64,000 bases of DNA from Hippopus hippopus (lineage: Eukaryota; Mollusca; Bivalvia; Cardiida; Cardiidae), in the NCBI GenBank assembly GCA_946811185.2, contig OX328101.1, positions 32,162,122 through 32,226,121 on the forward strand, in the 5' to 3' direction. Of the stretch, positions 52,171-63,266 are shown in pieces. A program made the translations under genes and the position numbers. How positions within the stretch are numbered: the stretch's first letter is position 1; every line of letters starts with the position of its first letter. The notes beneath the pieces were generated by a model, which worked only from the letters and a program-made list of their open reading frames with translations, was not told the DNA's origin and made no database searches.

Positions 52171-52236
52171 AGATCACAGTGCACAGAAGATCAGACTGCA
52201 TTTTTAGTATAGTCTGATCTTGATATACTTACTCTG
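52171..52236. mobile_element. Family B core fragment
   Basis: AGAAGATCAGACTGCATTTT and TATAGTCTGATCTTGATATA; follows the family A copy directly. Confidence 0.55.
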
Positions 52237-52254
52237 TTGAAGTTAATTAGTTGG

Positions 52255-52556
52255 TTAATTCTTTACCATGCAAGAAAATTTTAGACTCGTCCAAGTTGAA
52301 ATGTTTGCAGTGAACAGAAATTAGGTGTCTTAAATAGCCTAAAATGTATTATCATTTGCAGATAATTTTTCAAAATAACGAAAACAGTTTCAAGAGAAAG
52401 ACAGAAGCAAGAGCTCATGGAAAGAAAAGAAGTATATTTTATGAAAGGTATGGAAAGCATTACGGGAAAAGGAACAAGTAATTGCTCTTTTTCCCATAAT
52501 GTTTTTTTTACAAGGATATGAAAGGTGCTATTTGTGCAGTAAATTGGTTTAATGCT
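52255..52556 (-). mobile_element. Family A-like, rearranged
   Basis: TTAATTCTTTACCATGCAAG start and a variant core (GGAACAAGTAATTGCTC) with CCCATAATG; about 100 bp of unrelated sequence lies between. Confidence 0.5.
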
Positions 52557-52711
52557 TAACCAGTGCCCTACTTATGGAAGAAAAAAGTATTAGAACAAAT
52601 TGTGGGAAAAGGAGAAAATGTTGGTAACCAGCATTTTCTCCTTTCCCCAGAATGTTTTCTTCCCTGTCAAAGACAAATCTCACAATTTGACCCACATTTA
52701 CTTTGTCACCT
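52557..52711 (+). mobile_element. Family A, left part, interrupted by another family A
   Basis: TTAACCAGTGCCCTACTTAT start, good core, then ATTTACTTTGTCACCT, where the next copy starts. Confidence 0.75.
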
Positions 52712-52940
52712 TTAACCCTTTACTGCACAATGCCAGCTTTTAACGATCCTTGGAAAGAAGCCTTTTGAAAGCATTGTGGGAAAAGGAGAAAATACTGGTA
52801 ACCAGCATTTTGTCCTTTTCCCAGAATTTTTTCTATCCTATCAAAGAAAACTTTCACCATTTCAGCCACATTGGAATAGTTGTCTGCAAATGCTTTCAAT
52901 TTGGACAAGGTTAAAATTTTGTAGACTGGTAAACAGTTAA
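52712..52940 (+). mobile_element. Family A, full length, nested
   Basis: TTAACCCTTTACTGCACAAT to ACTGGTAAACAGTTAA. Inserted in the right spacer of the previous copy. Confidence 0.9.
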
Positions 52941-52992
52941 ATACGTTGTATATGGATAAGTCGAAACTTTTGCCATTTTGGTAAAGAGTTAA
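52941..52992 (+). mobile_element. Family A, right part of the interrupted copy
   Basis: TATGGATAAGTCGAAAC then CATTTTGGTAAAGAGTTAA completes the copy started at 52557; its last TTAA opens the next. Confidence 0.7.
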
Positions 52993-53217
52993 CTCGTTAC
53001 CAAATGACAAAATTTTGGACTTGTCCAAATTGAAAGCAATTGCAGACAACAAATTAAAAGTGGCAAAAATTACACAATTCTTTCTTGACAGAGCAGAAAA
53101 CATTGTGGGAAAAGGAGAAAATGCTGGTTATCAGCATTTTCTCCTTTTCTCACAATGTTTTCAAAAGGCTTCTTCCTCAGGGACGTTAAAAGTCAGGACT
53201 GTGTGGTAAAGAGTTAA
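52989..53217 (-). mobile_element. Family A, full length
   Basis: TTAACTCGTTACCAAATGAC to GTGTGGTAAAGAGTTAA; core CTGGTTATCAG. Confidence 0.9.
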
Positions 53218-54042
53218 ACAGTATTTGTCAGTAGCACCCTTTACAATTGACACTTTTATAGACAAGCAACAGTTACTGGTAGATTGTAGATTTATTGCCG
53301 ATTGCTTCCCTCTCAGCTGGGGCTCCTGTTCCAATGTTTTATTATAATTAATACCTATTAATCACAGGCCAATAAACAGATATATAAAATGATAGGGTGT
53401 GTCTATAAAAATGTTGAAATCTTCCTCAACATGCATTCTGGGATAGTCAGTGATATCAGGACTTCAGAAGTGTGTGTAACATTGGTTACTGAAAAAAATA
53501 TCATTGAAGTTATTCTTTAATGATCTTATTCAGCAAGATAGAGCAGGGATAGTTTGTCTCTTTTTTACTGATTTTTTTTTTTCAAAAGTAATCCATTTCT
53601 CTGAGGTCAAATTTTTTAAATCAAAATGCTGTACTTACATGTACAGAAAGCTTTTAAGATACTAAGAAGTGGTTGAATTATTAGTCATACAAGTAATTCT
53701 GTGTAACTCATGTAATTTTTTTTCTAAAAATAAACATTTTGCATGGATAGTTAAAGAAACTCAATCTGCAAATTGAGAGACATCCACAGAGTTAAAAAAA
53801 AATCATAGGACCTTATAATGTATGAATCTGAAAAAAAAAGAGCAGAGCAAAATGAATTAAACGGAAATATTCAGAGGAAAAAAAGAACAAATATTGCAAT
53901 GTCATAGCTTTTTTTGGTCAGAATATCTAGTAAAGATCAAACTTTGAATACTTGAAAGTGGTAAATTCTAACGTCTGTTAAAGGGTTGAAGTGATACCCA
54001 TGTCATGATGGTCTGTATAGGTGCAACAGTTGTGGATGAAAG
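53218..54042. other. Unique AT-rich DNA
   Basis: No repeat or gene recognised. Confidence 0.35.
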
Positions 54043-54274
54043 TAAACTCTTTACCATACGACAAAATTTTGGACTCGGCCAAATTGAAAGCATTTGCAGA
54101 CAACAAATTAAATGCAGTTCAAATGATGATCTTTGTCTTTTATAGGGACCAGAAAACCTTGTGGAAAAAAGGAGAAAATGCTGGTAACCAGCATTTTCTC
54201 CTTTTACCACAATGTTTTCATAAACCTTTTTCTTCCTGGTCGTTAAAACAAGGGATTGTGTGGTCAAGGGTTAA
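54043..54274 (-). mobile_element. Family A, full length
   Basis: AAACTCTTTACCATACGACA to GTGTGGTCAAGGGTTAA; core centre in the CTGGTAACCAG form. Confidence 0.88.
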
Positions 54275-54315
54275 TAATCAAAATTGAATCAGGTAAAAAA
54301 TATTCCAGCATTTCT

Positions 54316-54544
54316 TTAATCCTTTACCATAGAATTTCGACTTTTAACGACCCTGAGGAAGAAGGCTTTTGAAAACCTTGTGCAAAAAGGAAAAAATGCT
54401 GTTAACCAGCATTTTCTCCTTTTCCCACAATGTTTTCTATGCTATCGAGGACAAATTTTGTCATTAATGACACATTTATTATGTCCTCTGCAAATGCTTT
54501 CAATTTGGACCAGTCTAAAATTTTGTCGTTCAGTAAAAGGTTAA
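54316..54544 (+). mobile_element. Family A, full length
   Basis: TTAATCCTTTACCATAGAAT to TTCAGTAAAAGGTTAA; left arm mismatched (CCTTGTGCAAAAAGG). Confidence 0.88.
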
Positions 54545-55372
54545 TCAGTGGAACAGTCGTATAGCTAAAAGCTTCTGGTTACAAAAAAAAAAATAAACTG
54601 ATCTGAAAAAGGGGTAGCAAATTTTCCTGCAATATCTAAGATCTAAATACAAAGGTTTGGAATTTTCACTTTATCATCAATGTTTTGCATTTAAATGAGC
54701 TTAAAAGAGAGGATAAGAAAACAGAAAACTGTGAAATTTGTAACATTTTATGAGAGATGGGCGATAAGAATTGATAACCATAATAGGATAATGATTGGGT
54801 GTTGGTTTTAAAGTTCAGAAGATTTAAACAATAATCCATTTATCAGTAGAGTTAGAAACTTTAAAGTGAAACCCCGAATCCTAGCTTAAACAAACTGCAC
54901 TATGAACAGGTGTTTGATGGACATGATCACTGATTACGGTTGTTAACTTGTGTTTTATTCTGTCAATATTGTAAGTCACTGATAAACTGGGTGAAATCAG
55001 AAAGCACAGAGAGAGAAAATGATCGGTCTTATCTATTTAAATCTCTTATCATACTGGTTTTACTTTAAACAGCTTTAAATCTTCACTAACAAAAAATTGA
55101 ACAAGTCATTGATCCATGAGAGAATATGTTTAAGTTAAACAGAGGGGTTTAAGTTTAAAATCCCTGATGCCACGCAGAGTGGCCACCTTCTATGTCATCT
55201 ATCCAGGTGATGTGCAACGCCGTCACTAAACCCATTATTGACTAAATTGAGCTGAACGGAGGCTGTGACAGCATAACCACAGTAATCGCTGAATCGTCAT
55301 TAGAAATATTTAAGGCGGTATCACTCGCACTGTTACAATAGTTAAACTCACTGGTAGCTTTCCTGAGGACGT
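54545..55372. other. Unique DNA, start of a MITE-free interval
   Basis: 54545-56600 contains no family A copy. GC and CpG content rise between about 55160 and 55460 (for example GCAACGCCGTCAC and TTAAGGCGGTATCACTCGC). Could be a regulatory region. Confidence 0.35.
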
Positions 55373-55396
55373 GGGGGCGGAGCATAATCATCCAAT
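55373..55396 (+). promoter_or_regulatory. GC box and CCAAT box, candidate promoter element
   Basis: GGGGGCGGAGC (55373-55383, Sp1-like) and CCAAT (55392-55396) lie within 24 bp, about 300 bp upstream of the candidate exon at 55698. No TATA box was noted. Weak by itself. Confidence 0.28.
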
Positions 55397-55697
55397 TATC
55401 AATTGAGTGACAAGTGGATGCTTTGTGACTTGTGAATTAAGCGATAGAGGGGTATCATCTTGGTACAAGGGATCTGTTTGTGCTTGTAACGTTTATTTAC
55501 AGTTAAAACCACAATTTCTATTGAAAGTTTGAAATGTTACTTAAATGAAATCTTTGAAACGAAACTGTCATTTGGTATTGTGAATCCTCACAGACAATAA
55601 TGGCTTAAATTCAACTGATATGATATTGTATCTTATCTTTGTTGAATTTTCATGATAAATCTGTACATTTGACTAAATTAATCATAGAATAAAGACA

Positions 55698-55767
55698 ATG
55701 ATTTTTAATAGCAGTAATAATATTGAAAGTGCACTATTGCTGGAAAAAAGGAGGCAGCAGTTCTGGG
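55698..55767 (+). CDS. Possible first coding exon, unrecognised protein
   Basis: ATG at 55698 with A at -3 opens 23 codons, including the segment SALLLEKRRQQFW, and ends at G|GTAAGT (donor 55768-55773), a full-consensus splice donor; read-through meets a stop five bases into the intron. Charged, helix-like composition differs from the repeat-derived frames. No downstream exon was identified in the window, and ATG plus GTAAGT can occur by chance. Protein family not recognised. Confidence 0.25.
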
Positions 55768-55773
55768 GTAAGT

Positions 55774-55951
55774 AAAATGATATATTGATAATTCAATATT
55801 TAATTTTTGACATTTCTATTTTATGATAGATGCATCTAGTTTAACACAGCATTATGGAATGCACATTTTCAGTCCATTAAAAAAAAAGAGATAAATAGTG
55901 CACTTTTAATACTGCTAGTAGCAAATTGTCTCATAAAACATCACACATTGT
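55774..55951. other. Unique AT-rich DNA
   Basis: Intron-like sequence if the exon at 55698 is real. Confidence 0.3.
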
Positions 55952-56012
55952 AGGACCGTGGTCAGGCAGCACAGTTTAGCTGCAGTCTGATCATGGTCTA
56001 CTGTTTCTTCAT
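55952..56012. mobile_element. Family B core fragment
   Basis: AGGACCGTGGTCAGGCAGCA and GCAGTCTGATCATGGTCTAC. Confidence 0.5.
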
Positions 56013-56600
56013 AAGCCACTGAATTTGAAGCATGACAAGGGCAGTGTTTATGTTTTCTTTCTATAATTGTATTCAGATATCAAAATGTATAAAACAGGCT
56101 TTTGGCTAAATTTCACTTACAACTTTTTTCCACTATAGAGAAGAAAATAGCATATGATTTATTAAAAAAAAAGAAATTTATCTCAAGTATTTAAAGATTA
56201 AATTTTGTTAAGTTTCTCTTTTTTATGGCAGCATGAAAGTTATCTCATTACTCATAATAACATGATCAGTTACCAAAATCAGTTTGCATAGTACTCATTC
56301 ATTCATTCAGTTTGCATAGGTCCATCTTCTACAACGTAAATTGCAGCAATTGACATCTCTTGAAATATTGTTAATATCTAAGTTCTGGGTATTGGTCAAA
56401 AGTTGCTTTTTCATGCTTATCAGTAAAAAATGAGTGTCACTACCCAATGATGACAGAATATTATTCCTCCTAAAAGACACTAATTAGGAGTGAAATTTTA
56501 TTTTTGAAAGAATAGGGCTTTTTACTTATTTGGACTTCAAAATGATAAACCTTCACAAGATCTTAACTCATGTTACATTATAGCATGCCAGTTTTTATCC
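56013..56600. other. Unique AT-rich DNA
   Basis: A short ATTCATTCATTCAGTTTGCATA duplication near 56280-56320; no gene. Confidence 0.35.
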
Positions 56601-56830
56601 TTAACCCCTTACGACACTTTTCCGACTTTTAAAGACCCTGAGAAAGGAAGGCATTTGAAAACATTGTGGGAAAAGGAGAAAATGCTGGTTAACAGCATTT
56701 TCTCCTTTTCCCACAATGTTTTCTGCTTGTTCAGAAAAAGATGCTATCGTTTGAGCTACATTCCAATTATTGTCTGCAAATGCTTTTGATTTAGACAAGT
56801 CTAAATTTTTGCTATGTGGTAATGGGTTAA
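56601..56830 (+). mobile_element. Family A, full length
   Basis: TTAACCCCTTACGACACTTT to TGTGGTAATGGGTTAA; core CTGGTTAACAG. Confidence 0.9.
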
Positions 56831-57034
56831 GAGGAACTTGCTGAATTCTTGTCTTTCAAGATTGATTGTCATAAAAGATAATCTTAAAAAAAATTTATAT
56901 GTCACAAAATTTTTATTATGGCCTTGACATGAGCTAAGAATACTTAGTGGAAAATTGAGAAATTTGCCCTGAAAAAAGCAACTGCTCTATTTCCCCCAAC
57001 ATTTACAAAAAAGAAAAACTGATGATCTTGTCTT

Positions 57035-57262
57035 TAATCTTTTACTTGACCAAAAAAAAATTTGGAGTGGTCCAAATTAAAAGTATTTGCTGACAACATA
57101 GTTATTGTGGTAAAATAATGGGTTTTGTCTTTATAGAATAGACAACACCAGGAAAAGAAGAAAAAGCTGGTCACCAGCATTTTCTCCTCTGCCAACAGTG
57201 TTTTCAAATGGTTTCTTTTTCAGTGTCATTTAATCTTGGGAATATATGGTAAAGGGTTTATT
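57035..57262 (-). mobile_element. Family A, diverged
   Basis: TTACTTGACCAAAAAAAAAT start; core AAGCTGGTCACCAGCAT; ends ATATGGTAAAGGGTTTA. Confidence 0.75.
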
Positions 57263-57340
57263 ATGAGATGATAGTAATACCGGTTTCCAGCATTTCTAAT
57301 TTTCCCAAAATATTCTGAAAGCTTACTTGTTCAGAATCAT

Positions 57341-57555
57341 TAATTGATTGAATCATGTTTCACACACCTTTCAACATTATTTCAGTAATATCATGGCAAA
57401 AGCACATATATTCATGCATGTTCTGGGTTTCACCAATACTAGGCCAGGGCTCTGAAGTGTCCTGCCTAAGGACACCCATATGAAAAACCTAGGGCTTCCA
57501 GTGAAGCTTGAACCCAGGGCCTCCATACTTTACCTTTGAACCATGGTGGACCCTA
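57341..57555 (-). mobile_element. tRNA-derived SINE with perfect target duplication
   Basis: Flanked by TTCAGAATCAT at 57330-57340 and 57556-57566. Body TTTCACCAATACTAGGCCAG and CCTAAGGACACCC; head relic GAACCCAGGGCCTCC. Confidence 0.85.
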
Positions 57556-57759
57556 TTCAGAATCATAAACATGGGATCATTTGGAAAGGGTAAAACATGT
57601 TGAATGATAATATGAAAAAAAAAAAGTTTTTTTTTTTGACAAAAGCGTTAATTTCTTTACCAAATGTTACAGAATACAAGATATTATCTAACGGAAACAT
57701 GTTGCAGTGCATTCCAAAAGTTAAAAGTCTTGGAAAAAATTTTCAGCCTCATTAGCATT

Positions 57760-57988
57760 TTAACCTTATACCAAACAATCCTGAGTTTTAACGAACCTGA
57801 GAAAGAAAGCTTTTGAAAACATTGCGAGAAAAGGAGAAAATGCTGGTAACCAGCATTTTCTCCTTTCCCCACAATGTTTTCTGCTCAATTATAGGCAAGT
57901 TTTGCAATTTCAGCCAACTTTGATTTATCGTCTGCAAATGCTGTGAATTTGGATAGGTCTAAAATTCTGTTGTTTGGTAGAAAGTTAA
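57760..57988 (+). mobile_element. Family A, full length
   Basis: TTAACCTTATACCAAACAAT to TTTGGTAGAAAGTTAA; TTAA 57985-57988 is shared with the next copy. Confidence 0.9.
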
Positions 57989-58212
57989 CCTTATACCAAA
58001 CAATCTAAAGTGTTAACCACCGTGGGAGAGAAGGCTTTTGACAACTTTATGGGAAAAAGAGAAAATGCAAGTAACCAGTATTTTCTGTTTTTCCTTCAAT
58101 GTTTTCTTTTCTTTCAAAGATAAATACCAACATTTGAGCCATATTTGATTTGTCGTCTGCTATTGCTTTCAATTTGCGCAAGTGCAAATTTCCATGTCCA
58201 GTATAGAATTAA
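57985..58212 (+). mobile_element. Family A, full length, decayed core
   Basis: TTAACCTTATACCAAACAAT again (same variant start as its neighbour, hinting at a related source copy) to CCAGTATAGAATTAA; core AATGCAAGTAACCAGTATT. Confidence 0.83.
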
Positions 58213-58376
58213 GTACACAGAGGCTTTTTCTTATTTGTGAAATTTTATCATTAAAGTACTTTCAGTCCTTTGCTTCAGTAGCAGACTTATTTGCAGCTGA
58301 CAACTATCGAAATCATCATGACGAAAGGATAATTTTTTTCTAAACCCTTAAAGCACCATTCACAACCACAATTGCC

Positions 58377-58455
58377 TTTGCTGCAAATGTAGATCAAGAT
58401 CAAGCTGCACAAAATACACAGCCTGATCTTTATAATCTACACTGTCCACTTTGCT
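58377..58455. mobile_element. Family B core
   Basis: AATGTAGATCAAGATCAAGC and CCTGATCTTTATAATCTACA with CTGTCC outside. Confidence 0.6.
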
Positions 58456-58530
58456 GAAACACTTCAGACAAGAGCAACTTTGAAATAGTGACTATTATGG
58501 GTCATATTTCTAGACTGAAAATATCGAAGC

Positions 58531-58680
58531 TTTAACTCCTTACCACACGACAAAATTTGGACTTGTCCTGGTTAAAAGTTTTTGCACGTATTAAATCAAA
58601 TGTTATTCAAAGCATGAACTTTATCATTCAAAGAGCAGAAGACATTGTGGGAAAAGTAGAAAATGCTGGTTACATTCTTA
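58531..58680 (-). mobile_element. Family A, right half lost
   Basis: TTAACTCCTTACCACACGAC through the left arm to ATGCTGGTTACATTC. Confidence 0.72.
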
Positions 58681-58682
58681 AT

Positions 58683-58911
58683 ATTCTCCAAAGGACAAAA
58701 TTCTAGACTTGTCCAAATTGAAGACATTTGGAAGCAACAAATTTTTTATATAGCCCAAATGAGGATTTCTATATTTGAAAGGGTAGAAAAAATTGTGGGA
58801 AAAAGGAGAAAATGCTGGTTACCAGCATTTTCTCCTTTTCCCACAATGTTTTCAAAAGTCTTTTTTTTTTCAGGGCTGACGAAATATGGGATCGTGTGGT
58901 AATCAGTTAAA
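58683..58911 (-). mobile_element. Family A, near full length
   Basis: TTCTCCAAAGGACAAAATTC start without TTAA; perfect inner core; ends GTGTGGTAATCAGTTAA. Confidence 0.82.
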
Positions 58912-59029
58912 AGAAACTCTGAATTTGAGATTTATTTTATCAGATGCAAGTTCTGATCTCAGTTCCTTAAAACTGATTTCTACTCATTAATTTCCAGTTG
59001 TTATCCCAGTGACAGCTTATCATAAATTA

Positions 59030-59222
59030 CTGTATAGATGGATACATTTACTGTTGAAAAATTTGCGAATTATCGATTACGGAAATTTGCGTAGGGAAAT
59101 ATTTGTGAATTTAGGACACTCGTTATTTGTTGGTATACTTATAGTAAAATAGGCGAAGAGAGAAGTTCGCAGTTTTTTCAAATTCACAAATTAGCAAAAA
59201 TTTCAGAGTTGCAAAAATTTCT
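59030..59222. repeat. Inverted-repeat-like AT-rich element
   Basis: AAAATTTGCGAATTATCGAT and AAATTCACAAATTAGCAAAA are loosely inverted; GTGAATTTAGGACACTCG lies between. Family unknown. Confidence 0.35.
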
Positions 59223-59224
59223 AC

Positions 59225-59265
59225 CTGAGGACAATGTAGATTTAGATCAGACTGCAGAATGTGCA
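59225..59265. mobile_element. Family B half core
   Basis: ACAATGTAGATTTAGATCAG then ACTGCAGAATGTGCATTC. Confidence 0.4.
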
Positions 59266-59430
59266 TTCTAATGTTGGATATATTACATTGGTATGAGAAA
59301 TTAGACCTGTTGTTATTTCAACATTTTATAAGTCACAATCGATCATTACAATAATATGATAATGTTGGATGATGAGAGAAAAAGGATGGCAAATGGAAAT
59401 ACTGCTTGTTGCTACTTTTGCCACACATCT

Positions 59431-59622
59431 CATTATCAAACAACAGTAATTGTAATGTTTTACCATGAAGATATTGTGATCATAAGCTGTGAAATTTGTT
59501 GAATGAGTGGATTTACTTTGAAAGGGTAGAAAACAAGGTGGGGGAAAAGGAGGAAATACTGGTTAGCAGCATTTTCTTCATTTCCCCACAATGTTTTCAA
59601 AGACCTTCTCTTCAGAGTCATT
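59431..59622 (-). mobile_element. Family A, diverged
   Basis: ATTATCAAACAACAGTAATT start, core GGTGGGGGAAAAGGAGG / CATTTCCCCACAATG, then AGAGTCATTAATC. Confidence 0.65.
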
Positions 59623-59750
59623 AATCTTTTCCCAAACAATCATGTGCTTTAATCAGTTAAACTAATAAACTGTCATTTGCTCAGGGCAGGCTTGGTATCT
59701 GAGCTGAACTTACAGATTACTTTTTGTTTTGCCTTGTCACAGACCACTTT

Positions 59751-59973
59751 TTAACTCTACCAAACGCCAAAATTTTTGACTGGTCCAAATTGAAAGCATT
59801 TGCATATTATCAAATTCAGCTGAAATACTGGTAATTGTTTGTGAAAGTGTAGAAAAACTTGTTGGAAGAGGAGAAAATGCTGGTTACCAGCACTTTCTTC
59901 TTTTTCCACAAGCTTTTCAAAAGGTATTTTCTTGAGGGTCGTTAAAACTCGGGATTGTGTGGTAATGAGTTAA
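59751..59973 (-). mobile_element. Family A, full length
   Basis: TTAACTCTACCAAACGCCAA to GTGTGGTAATGAGTTAA; core arms GAGGAGAAAATGC / GCACTTTCTTC. Confidence 0.88.
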
Positions 59974-60227
59974 AGGAAAAATCGTGTTGAAAACGGAGAG
60001 CGCACATAATAAATAATTTCCATATTTTGGAATGGTTTCAAGTTAATACTTTGGTATCCTGAAAATGATATTTTTGTTGATCAATTCCAATTTACCAGGA
60101 TGTTTCCCATAGTTGTTTGCTGAAACTGTCTTCAAGTAAGTAAAAGTCAAAGCATTTTAATATTTGCAAATGATGAAAATGTCTGCCTGAATTGTCTGTA
60201 AAATGTTAGCCTTCAATTTTCCTTCCG

Positions 60228-60336
60228 TAACTTTTTACCAAAATTTTACACTCTTCCATATTAAAAACATTTACAGGAAACAAAAATGTGGCGCAAAAGA
60301 TGGACTTAATCTATAAAAAGATTGAAAACAGGCAAT
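60228..60336 (-). mobile_element. Family A, left half
   Basis: TAACTTTTTACCAAAATTTT, CATATTAAAAACATTTACAG, ending before the core. Confidence 0.55.
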
Positions 60337-60393
60337 TTGCAGTAATATAGCCAAAAAGGCTTTTTTTTTTTTCAAAGTATTTTGCAAAATATC

Positions 60394-60460
60394 AGAGCAG
60401 ATCAAAGATCAGATTTCAAGGTCTTTGCAGTCTTATGTTGATCTGCTTTTCCAGCAAAAG
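60394..60460. mobile_element. Family B core
   Basis: CAGAGCAGATCAAAGATCAG and CAGTCTTATGTTGATCTGCT. Confidence 0.55.
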
Positions 60461-61117
60461 CACCTAAAATTGTCTTGCATTCTTAGATTTAACCCATTAG
60501 CCATCTGCACAGGCTATTAACACTTGGAAAAAAAACAACTTGTTGATAGTAAGTGACATGCCTGATAAATATTAAGGAAATGAAAATATCTTTGTTTTGG
60601 AAAAGAAAAAAAAACACTTTTCCCACAATTTCTTCAACATGGACAAGTATCACAATAGCATTATTTGTCATATTTTACATTAATGGAGTTAAGTTGGTAG
60701 TTTTGTTCAGTTAATTAGCATAGAGATGCCAAAGGACATAAAGTTAAGTAATTACCATTTCAATAAAACTTGTCAATATAAACAAAATTTAATGTCTTGG
60801 AGAACACCACTGAGGAAATCCAAAGAATGGATTAAGTTTGTGTAATATTATAACAAATCATTCAAATTATAGAGCAATCAAATAGACTAAATTGAAGGCA
60901 GGTTCAAATTTCTCTCTGTGCTATTCAAAATGATAAATAATATCGCTATAATTCAGACAGGAAAAGTGTTTTTTCTGATTGTAGAAAATGTCATAATTAA
61001 TATCCTAGACAAGCCTATCCTTTTGTACTACTAATGTTAAAAAATAAATTAAAAAAAAAAAATGATATAGTTATAAGCTATCAACTTGCGTGCAAATACT
61101 GGAATCTTTTGAACTTC
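60461..61117. other. Unique AT-rich DNA
   Basis: A palindrome-half relic (AACACTTTTCCCACAATTTC) lies at about 60614. No gene. Confidence 0.35.
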
Positions 61118-61341
61118 TTTCACTCTTTACTAAACCACAAAATTTTGGACTAGCCTTAATCCAAAGCATTTGCAGATGACAAATTCAATATGACTGAAAC
61201 TGTGATAATCTTCTTTGAAAGGATAGAAAAGATTTTAGAAAAAAGAATATGCTGGTTACCTGCATTTTCTCCTTTTCCTAAAATATTTTCAAAAGCCTTC
61301 TTCCTCAAAGTAGTTAACTCAGCATTGTATTGTAAAGACTG
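61118..61341 (-). mobile_element. Family A, near full length
   Basis: TTTCACTCTTTACTAAACCA to ATTGTAAAGACTGAA; core ATGCTGGTTACCTGCAT. Joined to the next copy at TGAA. Confidence 0.78.
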
Positions 61342-61565
61342 AACTCTTTACCAAATGAAAGAATTTAAGACTTGTCTAAATTGGAAGAATTTGCAGATAT
61401 CAAAAAATATATGGATCGTAAGATGGGATTTGTCTTTGAACATGTAGAAAAACAATGTAGGGAAAAAAAAAAAATGCTGGTTATCAGCACTCTCTCATTT
61501 TCCCTAAATGTTTTCAAAACCTTTTTTCAGTAGGGTCATTAAAACTCAGGATTTTGTAGTAAACT
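61338..61565 (-). mobile_element. Family A, near full length
   Basis: TGAACTCTTTACCAAATGAA to TTTTGTAGTAAACTT; an A-run replaces AAAAGGAGAAA in the left arm. Confidence 0.78.
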
Positions 61566-61747
61566 TATATCCAAATACTGCATACTTCTTATGTTCTGAA
61601 GTGTTATTTCTCATTGACATGTTACATCCCAAAACAAATTTACAATAAAAAACTTCGGTTTAGGTTTAATACATGGAAACACATGAAAACATGGTGCCTA
61701 AGGGAGAAATTGCTTGTTACCAGTTTTTAGAGACCCTTAGAATTACC

Positions 61748-61967
61748 TTAACCCTTTACCACACTTTTAACGACCCTGAAGAAGAAGGCCTTTGAAAACA
61801 TTGTGGGAAAAGGAGAAAATGCTGGTAACCAGCATTTTCTCCTTTTCTCACGATGTTTTCTACCCTATCAAAGAAAAATTGCACCACATGAGCCACACTG
61901 AAATTGTCGTCTGCAAATGCTTTCAATTTGGACCAGTCTTTATTTTTATCGTTTGGTAAAGAGTTAA
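61748..61967 (+). mobile_element. Family A, full length
   Basis: TTAACCCTTTACCACACTTT to TTTGGTAAAGAGTTAA; 8-10 bp lost after the left terminus. Confidence 0.9.
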
Positions 61968-62067
61968 ACAATAATTGATTTGCTAGAAATTTGTAAAACT
62001 AATTACTTAAAATAGTTTTGTGCATATTAATCATTGTAATGTTTAACCAGGATTTGATTGCTTGTGT

Positions 62068-62135
62068 GTACAATGTAGATCAAGATCAGACTGTGCAAAA
62101 CATGTAATCCGGTCTTGAATCAACACTGCCCGCTT
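62068..62135. mobile_element. Family B core
   Basis: ACAATGTAGATCAAGATCAG and CCGGTCTTGAATCAACACTG, then CCCGC. Confidence 0.6.
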
Positions 62136-62139
62136 GTTA

Positions 62140-63245
62140 TCCCCCGCCGAAGGCGGAGGGATATAGTTTTAGCGTTGTCCATCCGTCCGTTAGTCCGTCT
62201 GTGTGTCTGTCCGGGAGAATATCTCTAATACCCTTGGACAGAATTTTGTGAAACTTTATACGTATGTACAATAACCCATTCTGCCGATATACTTTTTTTT
62301 TTTGATTCGATGCAAAATGGCCGACTGGGAGCGATTTTAAATTATGCGGTCAAGTATATTTTTGATGTTTTGAGTCTAATCTTGAAAACTATACAGAGTT
62401 TTTACATCAACCTTGTCACATCTATCAACCACCATTAGGAAATGCAGGACAAAAAGTTTCACCCAGATTGACCATGAACACCACAGTTATATACCCTTGT
62501 TTTTTGTAATGCCATGTCATGGAAAAAGGGGGCTTGATGTATATTTCCAATATGGACCAATATCTCTTTTACCATAACAAAATGTTATGAAACTTCATTT
62601 TCATATTGTTTATCACAAGCCACAGACAATAGGTATTTGTTTTTATTTCCTGAAATGCCACGTCATGAAAAAAGGGGGCTAAATGTTTAATTTCTTCATG
62701 GACCAATGACTGTTCATCTGTCTTTCCAGACAGATATCTTGTAAAATCCTTTACAAAAACTAATTGAAATTCATACCCTTGTTCCTTATGATGTCCGCCA
62801 AGTTTTATTTATTTTTTTCGCTGTTTTGATATTCAATATGGTGCCATAGAAAAAGGGGGCTTCATGTATATTTTCATTAGGGATCAATATCTCTTTAACT
62901 CAAAATCCCAGACGAAAATTTGTGAAACTTTATATGTGTGTTCCTTATGATAGTCCGCCAATATCATTATTTTAGCTTTTTTCATTGAATGTTGTGTCAT
63001 GGAAGAAGGGGGCTTGAGGTATATTTTCATTATGGACCAATACCTCTTTCACTACAGGACAAATGTTATGAAACTTCATATTTATGTTGTTTATCACAAG
63101 CCACAGACAATAGTTATTTGTTTTGATTTTATGAAATGCCATGTCGTGAAAAAAGGGGGCTAAATGTATAATTTCATTATGGACCAATAACAGTCTGTTC
63201 CCCCATCTGTCCACCCAGACAGATATCTTCCAAAGTCCTTGATGA
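62140..63245 (+). repeat. Dispersed repeat with CCGTCCGT block and 481-bp duplication
   Basis: Opens with a hairpin CCCCGCCGAAGGCGGAGG and CCATCCGTCCGTTAGTCCGT. Inside, the motif around GAAAAAGGGGGCT recurs at about 62511, 62657, 62841, 62991 and 63138. The pairs 62511/62991 and 62657/63138 define a 480-481 bp duplication (second copy partial). TTTATCACAAGCCACAGACA is kept in both. No coding content. Confidence 0.75.
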
Positions 63246-63266
63246 TTAAAGTCATAAAGTACTTCT

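Noticed and set aside
55020..55700. CpG island
   Set aside because: CpG density rises only modestly over a few hundred bases; I could not compute it and it does not look island-like.
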